A stretch of 64,000 nt of DNA from an uncultured Spirochaetaceae bacterium (GCA_944389065.1 CALXKZ010000008.1:1-64000); one strand, 5' to 3'. Positions 1 to 8,825 are shown, numbered from the stretch's first letter. Made by a program: numbers and translations. Notes: generated by a model not told the origin, from the letters alone.

Positions 1-158
1 AGGACTTTATAAGATTCCAGATTATGCTTATTATTGGAAATCAATCGAGATTGATAATAAAATCGGCAAAAGTTTATAATAAGGAGTGCTCTTATTAATG
101 GAAAAGATGGAAAATCATAAATAAGAGCCTCGCTTGTTTATGGATTTCCTATATTTTT

Positions 159-962
159 CTAAATCCCAAGCTTACGCAGTGCCTTATCTATCCCGTCTTC
201 GTTATTGGAAGCTGTGATCATATCCGCCGCCTCCTTGGCAGAGGGAGATCCGTTTGCCATGCATATGCCCATCCCCGCGCTTCTGAGCATCTCTTTATCA
301 TTGTCCCAGTCTCCGAATGCAATCATCTGAGCAAGCGGTATTCCAAGAAGCCCTGATACAGCTTCCAGAGCTCCGCCTTTATCTATTCCTGTCGGTATTA
401 TCTCGATGTTGTTAGGATAGGAGCTGAATACCTCAGCCTCGCCTGCAAGTAGATTGTCGAGTTCAGCCTTCAGCCTAGCTATCTTATTGTGGTCATTATC
501 CTTTGCAAGAAGCTTGCATGGCGCATCTCCTGCCGCTTCACACACCCTCTCATGATCGGAGAGATCCATCTCGATTCCGTATTCCCCGAGTATGCGGTAC
601 TGCTCATTGACCCAGAAGCTGTCTGCCATGATCGCATAGCTGGATGGAGTGAATGCGATAAGGGCATCTGTCTTTCCCTTCAGGAAGCTAGCTGCTTTCT
701 CAAATGCTTCTTCTGATATCCTTATGTCCCGGATAAGCTTTCCATCATGCTCTATCAGAGCACCATTGAATGCGATCTTCATCATCTTCAGACCGATCAT
801 TCTTTCGATTCTGTCCAATGATTTCATATATCGCCCGGAGCAAAGAGCCGTGATGATTCCTTTCTCTGTTGCCCTAGTAAGCGCTGAAATGGTATCTTTC
901 CCGATTGTGAGGTCGTCATGAAGAAGCGTTCCGTCAATGTCAGTGAAAATGATGGAGTACAT
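159..962 (-). CDS. Cof-type HAD-IIB family sugar/nucleotide phosphatase
   Basis: A 267-residue cytosolic haloacid dehalogenase-fold phosphatase. The N-terminus carries motif I, FTDIDGTLL, with the nucleophile and acid Asp pair. Motif II is the Ser/Thr in ALCSGR, and the C-terminal motif IV is AFGDWDNDKEML with the Mg-binding Asps. The large alpha/beta cap between motifs II and IV is typical of the Cof (type IIB) subfamily. Members dephosphorylate sugar phosphates, FMN/PLP or similar small molecules; the substrate here cannot be read from sequence. The length is normal. The ATG is preceded by TAGAAT and six bases with no Shine-Dalgarno, so the mRNA may be leaderless. The gene is divergent from the ApbE-like gene. 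Confidence 0.9.
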   Translation of the reverse strand: MYSIIFTDIDGTLLHDDLTIGKDTISALTRATEKGIITALCSGRYMKSLDRIERMIGLKMMKIAFNGALIEHDGKLIRDIRISEEAFEKAASFLKGKTDALIAFTPSSYAIMADSFWVNEQYRILGEYGIEMDLSDHERVCEAAGDAPCKLLAKDNDHNKIARLKAELDNLLAGEAEVFSSYPNNIEIIPTGIDKGGALEAVSGLLGIPLAQMIAFGDWDNDKEMLRSAGMGICMANGSPSAKEAADMITASNNEDGIDKALRKLGI

Positions 963-968
963 AATCCG

Positions 969-997
969 ATTCTATCAAAGCTGCGGTTAATCGTGAA
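969..997 (-). promoter_or_regulatory. Promoter of HAD phosphatase gene, start-proximal -10
   Basis: On the minus strand TTCACG (992-997), a 17-bp spacer and TAGAAT (969-974) end six bases before the ATG at 960-962. No Shine-Dalgarno fits between -10 and ATG, so transcription would begin at or next to the start codon. Confidence 0.5.
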
Positions 998-1958
998 TAT
1001 GCTTATCCTTCTCGTTCTCCTCGCATCATGCTCACAGCGCTATGTCTCTGACTCGCGGATTGCTCTTGGAACTGTCGTATATATCAGCATAAGCGGGGAT
1101 GATGAGGTTCTTGATGGAGCATTTGACGTTATATACAGCGCAGACAGAGCAATATCGCGCTTCACTGAGGGTTCCTGGGTATGGAAGATAAATGAGAATG
1201 CCGGCATCAAGCCTGTCAATGTTCCTGATGATATATATGAACTGATAAAGCGTTCATTCACAATGGCTTATGCTACAGATGGCGTCTTCAATCCCATGAT
1301 AGGCCCCTTATCATCATTATGGGGACTTGGAACAGATAATGCGAGGGTTCCTGAGCAGAGTGAGATAGACGCTGTTCTGCCTCTTCTTGATTTCCGGAAA
1401 GCCATTCTGGATGATGATGAGAGATCCGTGTTCCTTCCTGAGAGCGGTATGTCAATCGATCTTGGAGCAGTGGGAAAAGGATGGGCTTCGGATTCTGTAC
1501 GGGATTATCTTATCGAGGAAGGAGTGGAGAGTGCTCTTGTGAATCTTGGCGGGAATATCGTTGTGATAGGAAGCCATGATGGAAGACCATGGAAGATCGG
1601 CATCCAGCGGCCAGGAGCAGAAACTGGGGCATATTTCATGCTTGTAGAAGCTGTTGATACGGCAATCGTGACAAGCGGAGGGTATCAGCGGTATATAGAG
1701 AAGGATGGGATCATCTACCATCATATCCTCTCTTCCGCAACGGGATATCCCGCAGAGACAGATCTTGTTTCCGCAACGATAATCTCTCCGGATGGTACCC
1801 TCTGTGATATGCTCTCAACGACGTTGTTTGCCATGGGAAGCTCTGCTGCCAGCAGAATCGCCAATGAGTATGGAGTGAGGGCAATAGCGCTTACAGAGGA
1901 CTCATTGGTTATCGATACGGATAGCCCGGAAGGCGAGATAGCAGTCGTGAAGGAATGA
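993..1958 (+). CDS. ApbE-like FAD:protein FMN transferase lipoprotein
   Basis: An ApbE-family flavin transferase, which covalently attaches FMN from FAD to threonines of Rnf/Nqr-type membrane proteins on the outer face of the cytoplasmic membrane. The N-terminus has a hydrophobic stretch and lipobox LLASC, so the mature protein is probably lipid-anchored. The family motifs DLGAVGKGWASD and LVNLGGNI are present, and the C-terminal part has HHILSSATGYPA and a Mg-site-like SATIISPDGTLCDMLSTTL. I chose the GTG at 993 (ATG at 999 is equally possible) because it gives a normal lipoprotein signal. An upstream in-frame ATG at 918 lies inside the divergent gene and would add a long polar N-terminus. 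It overlaps the convergent methyltransferase gene by about 57 bp. No Rnf or Nqr genes lie nearby. Confidence 0.88.
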   Translation: MNMLILLVLLASCSQRYVSDSRIALGTVVYISISGDDEVLDGAFDVIYSADRAISRFTEGSWVWKINENAGIKPVNVPDDIYELIKRSFTMAYATDGVFNPMIGPLSSLWGLGTDNARVPEQSEIDAVLPLLDFRKAILDDDERSVFLPESGMSIDLGAVGKGWASDSVRDYLIEEGVESALVNLGGNIVVIGSHDGRPWKIGIQRPGAETGAYFMLVEAVDTAIVTSGGYQRYIEKDGIIYHHILSSATGYPAETDLVSATIISPDGTLCDMLSTTLFAMGSSAASRIANEYGVRAIALTEDSLVIDTDSPEGEIAVVKE

Positions 1959-2687
1959 ATCGATCGGTTCGAAATCCGAACCATCGGAGTAGAATCCATT
2001 GATCACGAACCCTTTTGCCGTCAAACCGCCGATTATGCTCTCAAGAGTATGGGAATACTCAATCGTATCTTTCCTTTTCAGTCTTTTCCTGAGTTCTTTC
2101 TTCGACAGGCTTACAGGATCGGCAAAGGGAAGCGTGTACTTCACCTTCATTTTCCCTTCAGCAAGCTTATCATCATCAAACATGTACAGGGCGGGGTTCG
2201 CAATTCCGAATATGAAAGTCCCGTTGGGCTTCAGTATTCTGGATACCTCGCCGAAAACAATGGATACATCTTCTATGAAATTCATTGAGACCGGGGATAT
2301 CACAGCATCAAAGGATTTTTCAGGAAATTCAGAAAGGTCATTCATGTCCATGATATGGGTTCTAGCTTCAAGTCCATAGCATCGAAGAGCTTCATTATCC
2401 CTTTCTATCATCACGTGGCTTATATCCGCAGATTCCGTATCGCATCCAAAGGCAGCAAGGGTAGGGGTCTGCTGTCCTCCGCCTCCGCCAAGGGAGAGCA
2501 CGTGTCTTCCTTTGAGTGGCAGCAGCCATGCTTCAGGGACTGTCTTATTCACTGTCACACAGATTTCAGGGTGGCCGTCCTTTGCCTTCCTGATCTTTTC
2601 TTCATCGACAATCTTCGCCCATCCGCTTCCATGCTCTGCTTCCCAGTCCCATGCTTTGCTGTTTGCCTTTGCATACTTCATGCTCAT
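1902..2687 (-). CDS. Class I SAM-dependent methyltransferase
   Basis: About 261 residues with a Rossmann-type methyltransferase core. Motif I is VLSLGGGGGQQTPTLAAFG, which binds S-adenosylmethionine. An acidic loop (DISHVMIE) follows, then FDAVISPVSMNFIED and the post-core segment ISRILKPNGTFIFGI. The N-terminal AWDWEAEHG segment resembles small-molecule or ubiquinone-type methyltransferases. The substrate is unknown. The start is uncertain: the reading frame opens at a GTG near 2762, but homologous proteins usually begin just before the AWDW motif, so the ATG at 2687 (or 2681) is preferred although no clear Shine-Dalgarno is seen. It is convergent with and overlaps the ApbE-like gene. Confidence 0.8.
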   Translation of the reverse strand: MSMKYAKANSKAWDWEAEHGSGWAKIVDEEKIRKAKDGHPEICVTVNKTVPEAWLLPLKGRHVLSLGGGGGQQTPTLAAFGCDTESADISHVMIERDNEALRCYGLEARTHIMDMNDLSEFPEKSFDAVISPVSMNFIEDVSIVFGEVSRILKPNGTFIFGIANPALYMFDDDKLAEGKMKVKYTLPFADPVSLSKKELRKRLKRKDTIEYSHTLESIIGGLTAKGFVINGFYSDGSDFEPIDSFLHDCYLAFRAIRIDNQ

Positions 2688-2749
2688 GATGATAGCACAG
2701 CTGGAGGAAGAGATGTTCTCCTTGATTTTATTCATTTGATTAATTTTTG

Positions 2750-2778
2750 TTGACAAGGTCACCTGCCATGGATTTAAT
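2750..2778 (+). promoter_or_regulatory. Promoter of the LacI-type regulator gene
   Basis: TTGACA at 2750-2755, a 17-bp spacer and TTTAAT at 2773-2778 lie upstream of the regulator gene. The -35 is perfect and the -10 is weak. The twin operator lies just downstream of this promoter, as expected for autoregulation. Confidence 0.5.
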
Positions 2779-2799
2779 AGATATTAGGAAGGATGTGAT

Positions 2800-2846
2800 A
2801 AACGTTTGCATATCATAGAGATGTTTTTCTGAATATGCAAACGTTT
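2800..2846 (+). promoter_or_regulatory. Twin inverted operator upstream of LacI-type gene
   Basis: AAACGTTTGCATAT (2800-2813) and its exact inverse ATATGCAAACGTTT (2833-2846) are 14-bp arms separated by 19 bp. Each arm contains the central palindrome AAACGTTT, the CG-centred core typical of LacI-family operators. The two sites flank the region just before the regulator's ribosome binding site (GGAGG at 2858-2862), so the tetramer or two dimers could autoregulate. Confidence 0.65.
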
Positions 2847-2867
2847 GTCTATCTCCCGGAGGTCCTT

Positions 2868-3887
2868 ATGTCCCGTTTTGTGACGCTCAAAGATGTTGCA
2901 GAGAAAGCCGGTACGACTATCGGTACTGTCAGCTATGTGCTCAATGACAAGAAGGACCGGTATATCAGGAATGAACTCCGGCAGAAGGTTCTTGATGCCG
3001 CTTCTGACCTGAATTATATAAAATGCAATGGGGCATCTTCCCTGAAGGGAATGGATAGAAAGCTCATCGGTATTCTCATTCCTCAGTTCGAGAACCAGTT
3101 CTTCACAAGGATCTGCCTTGCCGCAGAGAATGTCTTCGTAAAGTGTGGCTATGATCTCATAATCTGCGATACATTCGATGATCCTGATCGTGAGAAGGAA
3201 ATAATCCACCGTCTGCTGTCCCAGCGTGTTGATGGGATAATAATCACTCCGACAGCAAAAGGCGCGGAGAATACAAGAATAGTCCGGGATGTAGGTATCA
3301 ATATGGTTGTTGTCGACAGGCTTCTTGAGGGAATGGATGGGTATCATTGTGTGACGACAGATAACTACGGCTGTGGCTTTTCCGGTGGAGAGTATCTGGA
3401 AAGGTGCGGACATAGGAAAATCATATATATCGGATGGAAATCCGGTATTGCCGATCTTGATGCCCGGGAGACAGGCCTCAGAGCAGCTTTGCCTCATTAT
3501 TCCGAGGTCTATTCATATTATGCCGCTTTCTCTCCTGAGGCGGGCTTTGAGATAACATGGAAGGCTCTTGATGAGCACCCCGATGCTACAGCTGTCTTCT
3601 TTGGTTTCAATATCCAGGCAAAAGGCGGTGTGAACGTATTCAGGAAGAAAGGACTGGATATAGGCAAGGACATCTCTGTCATGCTCATCGGCTCTCCGGA
3701 ATGGGCATATACAGGAAACAATGATTTTGTCTATCTCGATATGGAAGAACTTGAGCTTGGACGGAAAGCAGCTACGCTCCTTCTTGATCTCATCAGAAAT
3801 GGTTCACATGAACCGAAGAGGGAAATCCAGGACTGCGTTCTCGTGGAAGGATCGTCAGTCAGGAAAATACAGATGACGGAAAGATAA
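2868..3887 (+). CDS. LacI-family transcriptional regulator
   Basis: A 339-residue repressor or activator. The N-terminal LacI helix-turn-helix and hinge are clear: VTLKDVAEKAGTTIGTVSYV, followed by RQKVLDAASDLNY. The C-terminal part is a periplasmic-binding-protein-like effector domain (LIGILIPQFENQFFTRI, VDGIIITPTAKG, CVTTDNYGCG), which normally binds a sugar or nucleoside. The ATG at 2868 is fixed by GGAGG six bases upstream; an earlier in-frame ATG at 2835 lies inside the operator and lacks a ribosome binding site. No transporter or enzyme gene follows, and a 343-bp gene-poor stretch separates it from the next gene, so its target regulon is not visible here. Confidence 0.93.
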   Translation: MSRFVTLKDVAEKAGTTIGTVSYVLNDKKDRYIRNELRQKVLDAASDLNYIKCNGASSLKGMDRKLIGILIPQFENQFFTRICLAAENVFVKCGYDLIICDTFDDPDREKEIIHRLLSQRVDGIIITPTAKGAENTRIVRDVGINMVVVDRLLEGMDGYHCVTTDNYGCGFSGGEYLERCGHRKIIYIGWKSGIADLDARETGLRAALPHYSEVYSYYAAFSPEAGFEITWKALDEHPDATAVFFGFNIQAKGGVNVFRKKGLDIGKDISVMLIGSPEWAYTGNNDFVYLDMEELELGRKAATLLLDLIRNGSHEPKREIQDCVLVEGSSVRKIQMTER

Positions 3888-4230
3888 TGCATTGCAGCAG
3901 AAGTATCCGGAAAAGAACATCAGCATGACTTTTCTTCATGGACTGGAGTTATCAGGAGGAGAGTGATGTCATCTCGCTCTCTTCGTGGTTCTTATCTCCT
4001 GTGATATGCAATCCTATTCCCAGAGGGATTTTCTTTTTATTCAGATAAAAAGCATGATTGCTTCAATTGCAGGAGACAATGGGAACTGGGTATTCATCAA
4101 ACCTTTGCCGCATGATATGAGACACAAGGAGTAAAAGGTAACAGCGATTCATGAAACATCGTTTGGAAGTCTTTAGAAGCAAGGCTGTCCTTGGGGGTGC
4201 TGAATAACCTTGCTATGCCTGGAGTCCCAA
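3888..4230. other. Gene-poor stretch after the LacI-type gene
   Basis: No convincing gene is visible in these 343 bases. A 42-codon frame (4006-4134, beginning MQSYSQRDF and ending in PHDMRHKE) lacks a ribosome binding site. A 12-codon frame at 3967 does have an AGGAGGAG ahead of it. Both look like chance or the remnant of a lost gene, possibly the former target of the LacI-type regulator. No strong terminator with a T-run was found. Confidence 0.4.
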
Positions 4231-5619
4231 TTAGATTATTTTGCCTGGATTCAGGATATTCTTTGGATCAAAAACCTTCTTTATACCTTTCATCAGGTTT
4301 ATCTGCACTTCTCCAAGGCTTGAAGCAAGATAGCTTTTCTTATCGAGCCCGATCCCGTGCTCTCCGCTGACTTGACCTCCGTATTTTCCTGCTTCCGAAT
4401 ATAAGGCTGAGAAAACAGCTTGTTTTTTCTCTAGCCATAAATCCTCATCCATTCCATCTCTGCATAGGTATATATGAAGATTTCCATCCCCGGCATGGCC
4501 GAAATACCTTATCCGCAATTCGGTTTTCCTTGATATTCCATCAGTGAAATCAAGGAATTCAGCGATTTGGCTTCTAGGCAGAACCACATCGCATTCGTCC
4601 ATAAGATCGGTCGAGGATTTTATAGCCTCCAGAAAAGCACTGCGGGCAGACCATACGCTGTTGCTTCTTTCTTCTGTATCAACGATAAGAACATCAATTG
4701 CTCCAAGTTCAAGGCAAAGATCGGAAATCGTTTCCTGATCATGAAGCATTGCATCTTTGTTGTTATCATCAAAGGTCAGAAGAAGATAGGCATCAGAATC
4801 ATGGGAAGGAAATTTTTTCCCAAGGTATTCTTCCGAGTATATAATGACATCATTTGTCATGAATTCAATCGCAACTGGAGTGATATTGGATCCAATAATC
4901 CTTGGGACTGCAGAAATAGCCTTTGAAATAGTTGGAAATGGTACCAGGATACTTAAAGTATATTCTGGTTTAGGGATTATCTTCAAAGTTGCTTCTGTAA
5001 CTATGGCAAGTGTTCCTTCACTGCCGATTATCAGATCTTTGATTGAGTATCCGCTTGAATTTTTAACGACTTTGCTTCCGGTAACGATTATCTCTCCATC
5101 TGGAAGGACTGCTGTGAGGCTCCTTACAGCATCTCTTGTCACACCGTATTTTACTGCTCTCATTCCTCCGGCATTTGTAGAAATATTTCCGCCGATTGTC
5201 GCGCTTTTCTCTCCTGGATCAGGGCAATACTGATATCCATGGTCATTGCAGAATTGGGCTAATTCCATTAAGAGAACTCCGCTCTGTACAGTTACAGTAA
5301 GGTTTTCCTCATCAAGTTCTATTATCTTGTTCATCAGGGTTGTTTCAATCATTATGCCTTCGTGGATGGCGACAGCCCCGCCTACTAATCCCGTACCGCT
5401 TCCGCGGACAACAACCGGGAAATTGTTGGCATAAGCAAATTGCATAATGCGGGAAACTTCTTGGGTTGATTTAACCCTGACAAGAGCATCAGGTTTTCCG
5501 AATGCCGTTCCCAGTTCATCATGAAAATAGTCCTCATTTATCTCATCTCTGGAGAGGACAGGTTCTGAAACCATTTCCCTCAGCGCTACTAGATCTTTTT
5601 CCGTGATTCTGTTGTACAT
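4231..5619 (-). CDS. lctD: FAD-binding 2-hydroxyacid (lactate-type) dehydrogenase, GlcD/LctD family
   Basis: A 462-residue flavoprotein of the vanillyl-alcohol-oxidase fold. The N-terminal PCMH FAD domain shows VVVRGSGTGLVGGA and SATIGGNISTNAGG. The C-terminal FAD-oxidase domain shows FGHAGDGNLHIYL and VSGEHGIGLDKK, the His-rich substrate and metal region of D-lactate/glycolate dehydrogenases. It is the last gene of an etfB-etfA-dehydrogenase operon, two bases after etfA. This order matches LctBCD of acetogens, where lactate oxidation with NAD+ is driven by simultaneous flavin-based bifurcation with ferredoxin. Function as lactate dehydrogenase is inferred from architecture; another 2-hydroxyacid derived from the neighbouring pathway is possible. 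Confidence 0.87.
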   Translation of the reverse strand: MYNRITEKDLVALREMVSEPVLSRDEINEDYFHDELGTAFGKPDALVRVKSTQEVSRIMQFAYANNFPVVVRGSGTGLVGGAVAIHEGIMIETTLMNKIIELDEENLTVTVQSGVLLMELAQFCNDHGYQYCPDPGEKSATIGGNISTNAGGMRAVKYGVTRDAVRSLTAVLPDGEIIVTGSKVVKNSSGYSIKDLIIGSEGTLAIVTEATLKIIPKPEYTLSILVPFPTISKAISAVPRIIGSNITPVAIEFMTNDVIIYSEEYLGKKFPSHDSDAYLLLTFDDNNKDAMLHDQETISDLCLELGAIDVLIVDTEERSNSVWSARSAFLEAIKSSTDLMDECDVVLPRSQIAEFLDFTDGISRKTELRIRYFGHAGDGNLHIYLCRDGMDEDLWLEKKQAVFSALYSEAGKYGGQVSGEHGIGLDKKSYLASSLGEVQINLMKGIKKVFDPKNILNPGKII

Positions 5620-5621
5620 TC

Positions 5622-6806
5622 TTAATCTGCTTCCTTTATTTTCTTAAGCAATAATGGAATAATCTGATAGAGATCTCCGACAAACCCGTAATTGGCGACA
5701 TCGAATATAGAAGCATTTGGATCACTGTTTATAGCAATTATGCACTCACTTCCTTTCATGCCGGCTACAGTCTGGACAGCTCCGCTGACTCCGATGCAGA
5801 TGAGAAGTTTTGGTTTCACCGTGCGCCCTGATAATCCAATCTGTTTTCTGGAATCAAACCAGTGATTCTCTACCAAAGGTCTCGTACATGCAATCTGCCC
5901 ACCAATTGCGGTTGCCAGTTCCTGTACCATTTCAAGATCTTTCTGGCTCTTAACTCCTCTTCCGACCTGAACAATAATGTCTGCTTCAGATATATCTGCG
6001 ACTTCCGGCTTTCTTTCCGCAGTTAATATCTCTGCAGAACATGACAGCATTTTATCTGTGACTTCAATATTGTGGATCTGCGCCGCTGAATCTGTTCTGG
6101 GATGGATCTTTGAGAATATCTTATATCGTACAGTGCAGAATTGCGGACGGGTGTTGGGGGTGATTATCCTTGCCATGATATTTCCACCGAAAGCAGGTCG
6201 GATCTGAATCAGGTTATTGTTTTCATCCATTTCCAGAGCCGTGCAATCAGCAGTCAGTCCTGTTTTCAGCCTTGCTGCAATGCGAGGAGCCAATGAACGC
6301 CCTGCGCTTGTAGCTCCAATCAGCATTGCAGATGGTTTTGTCCTTGAAATAAAATCCTCAACTATATTCGTATATGGCTCTACCAGATAATTCTCCAGCG
6401 ATTGATGATCATATACAGAAATGCTGTCTGCACCGTATGCGGATAATACGGGAACAAGACTCTTTATTCCTGAGCCTATAGCAAGAGCATATACTGGCTG
6501 ATTTGCTGTTTTTGCCAGCTCTGAGGCTTTTCCAAGAAGCTCATAGCTGATTTCATGAATGGAATTTCCGCTTATTTCGCAGAATACTGCAATACCATTC
6601 CAATTATGGTTATCATTATTGCGCTTTTCCTCTTCATAGGTGATGCTTCCTTCCCCGGCCTTGATACAAGCTTTGCATAGCCTGCATTCAGGACCTATGG
6701 TTATTCCATTGTCCCCTGATGGATTTATTGCTCCAAAAGGGCAGCTCTCAACAAGTTTCCTGCATAAAGCCGGGGTGAGCTTATCATTGTTGATGCGAAG
6801 TCCCAT
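5622..6806 (-). CDS. lctC: Electron-transfer flavoprotein alpha subunit with N-terminal iron-sulfur domain
   Basis: A 394-residue EtfA. Residues 1-60 form a small ferredoxin-like extension with ESCPFGAI (C22) and CRLCKAC (C41, C44, C47), enough for one [4Fe-4S] cluster, as in the bifurcating EtfA proteins LctC and CarE. The remaining protein is a standard EtfA: the N-terminal domain I, then domain II FAD site with VGRGVKSQKDLEMVQELA, QIGLSGRTVKPKL and CIGVSGAVQTVAGM. It pairs with EtfB and passes electrons to the FAD dehydrogenase encoded downstream and probably to ferredoxin. The ATG overlaps the etfB stop (TAATG) and has AGGAGGT ahead of it, indicating translational coupling. Confidence 0.93.
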   Translation of the reverse strand: MGLRINNDKLTPALCRKLVESCPFGAINPSGDNGITIGPECRLCKACIKAGEGSITYEEEKRNNDNHNWNGIAVFCEISGNSIHEISYELLGKASELAKTANQPVYALAIGSGIKSLVPVLSAYGADSISVYDHQSLENYLVEPYTNIVEDFISRTKPSAMLIGATSAGRSLAPRIAARLKTGLTADCTALEMDENNNLIQIRPAFGGNIMARIITPNTRPQFCTVRYKIFSKIHPRTDSAAQIHNIEVTDKMLSCSAEILTAERKPEVADISEADIIVQVGRGVKSQKDLEMVQELATAIGGQIACTRPLVENHWFDSRKQIGLSGRTVKPKLLICIGVSGAVQTVAGMKGSECIIAINSDPNASIFDVANYGFVGDLYQIIPLLLKKIKEAD

Positions 6807-7606
6807 TATTGCACCTCCTTCAGGAATTTCTTTTCAATCAATATCCCGAGCATTTTATCTGCCAGCTTCTCGGGTGATTCCTGTAAGATTGTCCTTTCTT
6901 TGTTTTTTTCGGGAGGAAAGATTCTCTGGACTCTTGTTGCTGATCCTTCTAATCCATAGCTGGCAATGGATTTATCGCTGAAGTCTGCAAGTGATAGTGT
7001 ACTGATGTTCCCGCATCCTATAAGCTTTTTCCGTTTGTATGAAGGGAGCCTCGGGGTGTTTATATCAGAATCGAAACAGATTAAGCATGGCAGTGCAATG
7101 CGTTCTGTAATGATTATATTTTCCTGATTGGCTTTAACTGTAATGGATGATTCATTTAATTCTTTTATTTCTGCTGCATTTGATACATGAGGTATCCCGA
7201 GGTGTTCTGCTAATTCAGCTCCAACCTGAGCAGTATCGCCATCTGTTGTCTGCTTTCCGCAGAATATCAGATCAAACTTCCCGATACTCTTGATTGCCTG
7301 ATTCAATGTATAGCTTGTTGCCAGTACATCTGCTCCTCCAAATGCTTTATCTGAGACAAGATATCCTTTATCGCATCCCATCCATAAGCATTCACTGAGT
7401 GATTCTGCCGCCTGAGGAGGACCCATTGTGATTACATTGATCTCCGCATTCATACGATCTTTTATCTTCAGGCCTTCCTCCAATGCATAGAGGTCATATG
7501 GATTGAGTTTATTGCCAAGTCTTGACCGAATAAGCAATCCTGTCTTCTCATCAACTTTAACGTTAGTTGAGCCTGGAACCTGTTTTATGCAGATTAGGAT
7601 TCGCAT
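6806..7606 (-). CDS. lctB: Electron-transfer flavoprotein beta subunit
   Basis: About 266 residues. The N-terminus MRILICIKQVPGSTNVKVDE is typical of EtfB, as are LNPYDLYALEEGLK, VITMGPPQAAESL and the nucleotide-binding GKQTTDGDTAQVGAELA, which in bifurcating EtfBs holds FAD and contacts NAD. The ATG at 7606 follows GGAGG by nine bases; the frame can be read from a TTG at 7612, but that is too close to the site. It is the first gene of the leftward operon and is divergent from the lyase gene. The shared intergenic region contains two TTGTnnnACAA sites. Confidence 0.93.
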   Translation of the reverse strand: MRILICIKQVPGSTNVKVDEKTGLLIRSRLGNKLNPYDLYALEEGLKIKDRMNAEINVITMGPPQAAESLSECLWMGCDKGYLVSDKAFGGADVLATSYTLNQAIKSIGKFDLIFCGKQTTDGDTAQVGAELAEHLGIPHVSNAAEIKELNESSITVKANQENIIITERIALPCLICFDSDINTPRLPSYKRKKLIGCGNISTLSLADFSDKSIASYGLEGSATRVQRIFPPEKNKERTILQESPEKLADKMLGILIEKKFLKEVQ

Positions 7607-7715
7607 ATTCAATTTCCTCCTCGATCCTTTAATGATACCAGCGCTGCAAGCATCCAGAAATCTGAATTTTCTCTATATGTATTGTTTTTATAGCTTTTTC
7701 AATATGTCAACAAAA

Positions 7716-7726
7716 TTGTCTAACAA
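7716..7726. promoter_or_regulatory. GntR/FadR-type operator 1
   Basis: TTGTCTAACAA is an 11-bp imperfect palindrome of the form TTGTnnnACAA, a layout typical of FadR-subfamily GntR operators. It lies on the etfB side of the divergent promoter region, close to a reverse-strand TTGACA (7705-7710 read on the minus strand). Confidence 0.55.
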
Positions 7727-7746
7727 AAATAAAATTACAAGAAAAA

Positions 7747-7757
7747 TTGTTTGACAA
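7747..7757. promoter_or_regulatory. GntR/FadR-type operator 2
   Basis: TTGTTTGACAA repeats the TTGTnnnACAA pattern 31 bp (about three helical turns) from operator 1. It overlaps the rightward TTGACA box at 7751-7756, so a bound regulator would block transcription of the lyase-TRAP operon. Confidence 0.6.
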
Positions 7758-7779
7758 TTTATTTTTTTCATTGGATTCT
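7751..7779 (+). promoter_or_regulatory. Promoter of the lyase-TRAP operon
   Basis: TTGACA (7751-7756), a 17-bp spacer and a weak -10 GATTCT (7774-7779), followed by the ribosome binding site GGAGG at 7801-7805. The weak -10 suggests dependence on regulation. Confidence 0.45.
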
Positions 7780-7811
7780 GACCTTAGAAAACAACACATA
7801 GGAGGTTGAGA

Positions 7812-8801
7812 ATGAGTGACATTAAAAAATTGAAAGCTCAGTGCAAAGGAATTTTCCATCTGCAGATGACTCCGTTTGATGCAGATGAGAATCTCGATCT
7901 TGATGCTCTTAGACTTGGTATACGTCATACCTGCAATAGTTCAAAAGGCAAGCCTCTTTGCTTCCTGGCAGGAGGAACCACGGCAGAGTTCTATGCTTTG
8001 AGTGATGACGAGTTCCTTAAATATGCAGAGACTTTCGTCAATGAAGTCAATGGCGAACATCCTGTATTTGTTGGAGTAGGAAAGGGTAGCACAAAAGCTT
8101 CGATAGATCTTGCGAAGAAGGCTAAGGCCATGGGCGCTGATGGTATTCTTGCAGTGCATCCATATTATATGTCAGCAACCGAGGAGAACATCATCCAGTA
8201 TTATCAGGATCTTTCTGATGCCGCAGATATTCCAATAATGCTGTACAACAATCCGACAACTACGAAGATGTGGCTGAATGTGGGTATGCTGGAAAAGCTT
8301 TCAAAGATACCTAATGTCATTGCAGATAAGGAAAACGTCGCAAGCGCTCAGACGTATTTCAGAATAACCAAGGCAATAAATCCTGATGATATGGTTGTTT
8401 ATACGGGTATGGGATATGAGCTTTATCAGTATCTGGCACCACTGTCTCCAGAGGGGCTTTGCGCAGGATATGCTTCTGAGCTTGTGAATTTTGTTCCTGA
8501 GATTGCTTTTGGAATATATGAAGCGGGACAGAAGGGAGATTATGAGGCTCTGAAGAAGTATGCGGATCAGCTGGAGCCCTATAGGATTTTCTATGACAAG
8601 GTAGCATCTAAGAGAAAGGTCCCGTATTCAGTAGGCCCTCTCGTAGCAGGAACAGGTCTGACAACATACCAGGCATGCATCAAAGAAATAATGAACATCA
8701 TGGGAATTCCTTGCGGCAAGTCCAGGAAACCTACGGGAAATCTTACTCCAGAGGAGATTAAAGAACTGGAAGAAGTAGTTCGTGTCATGAATTGTCATTA
8801 A
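7812..8801 (+). CDS. DapA/N-acetylneuraminate lyase family aldolase or dehydratase
   Basis: A 329-residue TIM-barrel class I lyase. The pyruvate-carboxylate loop is GGTTAEFYAL, close to the GTTGE motif of DHDPS and the GTGEF motif of ketodeoxyglucarate dehydratase. The shuttling Tyr is in IMLYNNPTTTKM and the Schiff-base Lys in VIADKENVAS. True lysine-pathway DapA is unlikely because the gene heads an operon with a TRAP transporter, a GntR regulator and an alcohol dehydrogenase, which suggests catabolism of a sugar acid or keto acid. It probably cleaves or dehydrates a 2-keto acid, yielding pyruvate or a semialdehyde. The exact substrate is unknown. The ATG at 7812 is set by GGAGG; a TTG at 7806 is less likely. 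Confidence 0.85.
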   Translation: MSDIKKLKAQCKGIFHLQMTPFDADENLDLDALRLGIRHTCNSSKGKPLCFLAGGTTAEFYALSDDEFLKYAETFVNEVNGEHPVFVGVGKGSTKASIDLAKKAKAMGADGILAVHPYYMSATEENIIQYYQDLSDAADIPIMLYNNPTTTKMWLNVGMLEKLSKIPNVIADKENVASAQTYFRITKAINPDDMVVYTGMGYELYQYLAPLSPEGLCAGYASELVNFVPEIAFGIYEAGQKGDYEALKKYADQLEPYRIFYDKVASKRKVPYSVGPLVAGTGLTTYQACIKEIMNIMGIPCGKSRKPTGNLTPEEIKELEEVVRVMNCH

Positions 8802-8825
8802 TATGCAAAAGGAGAGAAAAGCGTT

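Noticed and set aside
81-148. AAGGAG followed by an eight-codon frame (ATG at 97) within a hairpin (88-96 with 120-128)
   Set aside because: It resembles a leader peptide and attenuator, but nothing downstream on the plus strand is controlled by it and the frame is not biased in composition.
918-992. Extension of the ApbE-like protein to an ATG at 918
   Set aside because: It would lie wholly within the divergent phosphatase gene and put a long polar segment before the lipoprotein signal.
2049-2753. Several plus-strand frames over the methyltransferase gene
   Set aside because: They are shadow frames of the minus-strand gene, with no ribosome binding sites or recognisable domains.
4006-4134. 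42-codon frame beginning MQSYSQRDF
   Set aside because: No ribosome binding site and no family pattern; listed only as part of a gene-poor stretch.
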